A DNA stretch of 14,449 bases, taken from contig JALEPE010000115.1 of NCBI GenBank assembly GCA_022766795.1, positions 1 to 14,449 on the forward strand, given 5' to 3'. The notes below the pieces were generated by a model. The model did not search any database. It was not told where the DNA came from and worked only from the letters and a program-made list of their open reading frames with translations. The position numbers and the translations under genes were made by a program. Source of the DNA: Helicobacter sp. (GTDB lineage: Bacteria; Campylobacterota; Campylobacteria; Campylobacterales; Helicobacteraceae). Position 1 is the first letter of the stretch; each line of letters starts with the position of its first letter. Shown one piece after another: positions 13,186 through 14,449 of the stretch.

Positions 13186-14412
13186 TTAAGCGCGTTCAAA
13201 TCGTTTATTTTTCGCAAAATATTGCCGCTCAATCCATAACACAAAGGCAAGAAAAGCAAAGAGCAATACATAACTGACTACCAATCCACCATAATTTCCA
13301 AAGGATTCTAAAAGATTGATTTTTGGAAAGCTTGTCGCAAGAGGCTTTGCATAATAATCCCAAGTTGCAGCTAGAAGCGTAGAGCCGATGACATTACCAA
13401 CACCTACAATCCAATAATGCACCTGCCCCTCAACCGCGCGATACATCCAACCGCATTCACAACCCCCAGCAATCACGATTCCAAAGCCAAAGAGCAACCC
13501 GCCAATCACCGCATTGGGTGCAGCCCACATAATTTTAGGCGGAAGCCCTAGCATAATATAGCTAAACACGCCAATGGTGGAGACTAGCATACCGATAATA
13601 ACGGCGCGCGCCATATATCCGCGTCCTGTGATAAACAAATCCCTAAAGGCAGAGGTAAAGCAAATCTGTGCGCGTGAGATAATAAAGCCAAAGCCCACAC
13701 CAAATAGCATAGCAATAGCCAAAACAGGAATCCTTTTGCCCTCTGGAATCTTACCATACGCCATTAAATAAGCCACCCAAATCCCCACAGCAACAAGCGT
13801 TAGAACGCCTAATACAAAAAGGAATTTCGCGCGATTTTCATTCTCTGTGCGACTTCCAATGTTCGCTTGGTGTTCCACTCTTTCTAGCTTTGTATGAGAG
13901 CGAAAGAGCGGAAGTAAAACAACCTTTGTGCCTAGCCAAACTCCCACAAGCGTCATAATCGTAAAAAACCACGCGTGCAAGCTAAATTGCGGAATCCCTG
14001 TAAAGAAACTCGCCAAATTACAACCCATACCAATCCTTGCTCCAAACCCCGCAATAATCCCACCAATAAGGGCTTGAGCGATTCTAATATTGCTTTGAGG
14101 CAAACGGAACTTGACATTATTTGCCATTGCTGCAGCGGCAAATGCCCCTGCAAACATTCCAATAATCATCACGCCATCTACCCTATCTAGTGGAGTTCCT
14201 TGCAAACCTATAATCTTAAAATAACCCCAAGTGCTTGTATCCACACCCAAAAGATTCATAATGTGTCCGCCCCAACGTGTAAATTCACCTGTAACAGCCC
14301 AATAAGTCCCTGTCAAACCAAAATAATAAGCAGCCATTACACCAAGCGCAATAATCGCAGGCATAGGCGACCAAAATTTGACGAGGAATCTTTGCTTGTA
14401 ATCTTGAAACAT
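13186..14412 (-). CDS. fdhT: YeeE/YedE-family sulfur/selenium transporter, FdhT-like
   Basis: The 408-residue inner-membrane protein has about ten hydrophobic segments. Like the thiosulfate transporter TsuA it has conserved cysteines along the presumed pore, in GMGCNLASFF (Cys131), AQICFTSAFRD (Cys251) and AGGCECGW (Cys318 and Cys320). The duplicated gly-rich sulfur-transport segments GGIIAGFGARIGMG and FGVGFGFIISRAQ are clear. The downstream fdhU-like gene points to the FdhTU system, in which FdhT is thought to bring a sulfur or selenium compound into the cell for formate dehydrogenase biogenesis. AAGGAA lies shortly before the ATG at 14412. Only 37 bases upstream are visible, so its promoter and any formate dehydrogenase or selenium genes beyond cannot be judged. 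Confidence 0.87.
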   Translation of the reverse strand: MFQDYKQRFLVKFWSPMPAIIALGVMAAYYFGLTGTYWAVTGEFTRWGGHIMNLLGVDTSTWGYFKIIGLQGTPLDRVDGVMIIGMFAGAFAAAAMANNVKFRLPQSNIRIAQALIGGIIAGFGARIGMGCNLASFFTGIPQFSLHAWFFTIMTLVGVWLGTKVVLLPLFRSHTKLERVEHQANIGSRTENENRAKFLFVLGVLTLVAVGIWVAYLMAYGKIPEGKRIPVLAIAMLFGVGFGFIISRAQICFTSAFRDLFITGRGYMARAVIIGMLVSTIGVFSYIMLGLPPKIMWAAPNAVIGGLLFGFGIVIAGGCECGWMYRAVEGQVHYWIVGVGNVIGSTLLAATWDYYAKPLATSFPKINLLESFGNYGGLVVSYVLLFAFLAFVLWIERQYFAKNKRFERA

Positions 14413-14449
14413 TTTGATTCCTTAAACGATAAAAGTAATAAATTAACAG

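Overview
The window is AT-rich with strongly biased A/T-ending codons. Its gene content points to a Campylobacterota genome, most likely an enterohepatic Helicobacter: an ammonia-dependent NadE next to LpxK, a CadF-type OmpA protein, a CheX-domain chemotaxis protein and an FdhT/FdhU pair. The genus is inferred from protein resemblance recalled by eye, not from a search.

Layout. Positions 1-874 hold two tandem genes of an unknown family; the first is broken or cut by the window edge, and the two share a nearly identical 3' tail. A palindromic dispersed repeat (900-1037) separates them from a five-gene minus-strand operon: nadE, a DegT/ArnB-fold protein, lpxK and a two-gene small multidrug resistance (SMR) pair resembling mdtJ-mdtI (4563 down to 1042). 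Genes in it are 8-12 bases apart or overlap by 4 bases. Facing away from nadE is a plus-strand pair: a CadF/OmpA-like outer membrane protein, whose promoter overlaps a perfect 30-base palindrome, and a STAS / receiver-like / CheX protein. This pair converges, with a single spacer base, on a minus-strand class-V PLP enzyme. From the same divergent promoter region runs a CPA2-type cation antiporter (8467-9657). A small secreted protein (9672-10016, minus) follows, then a complete methionine importer metN-metI-metQ (10077-12536), ending in a hairpin. A gene-free stretch of about 390 bases (12537-12930) carries a second, diverged copy of the dispersed repeat. The window closes with fdhU and fdhT on the minus strand (a TusA-like carrier and a YeeE/YedE-like sulfur or selenium transporter).

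How the genes work together. nadE and lpxK are housekeeping genes (NAD synthesis, lipid A phosphorylation). The DegT homologue between them has lost its PLP-binding lysine, so it is probably not an aminotransferase. The SMR pair is presumably a heterodimeric exporter. metNIQ imports methionine. fdhTU supports selenium-dependent formate dehydrogenase, though no formate dehydrogenase gene is in view.

No tRNA, rRNA, CRISPR array, insertion sequence or phage gene was seen. The most interesting signals are the lysine-less DegT protein in the lpxK operon, the multidomain CheX protein, the 30-base palindrome, the tandem paralogues with a shared tail, and the two copies of a structured repeat. No clearly new multi-gene system was found. 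Four gene starts are decided from ribosome-binding sites or promoters (4707, 8354, 11044; 10016 is left ambiguous).
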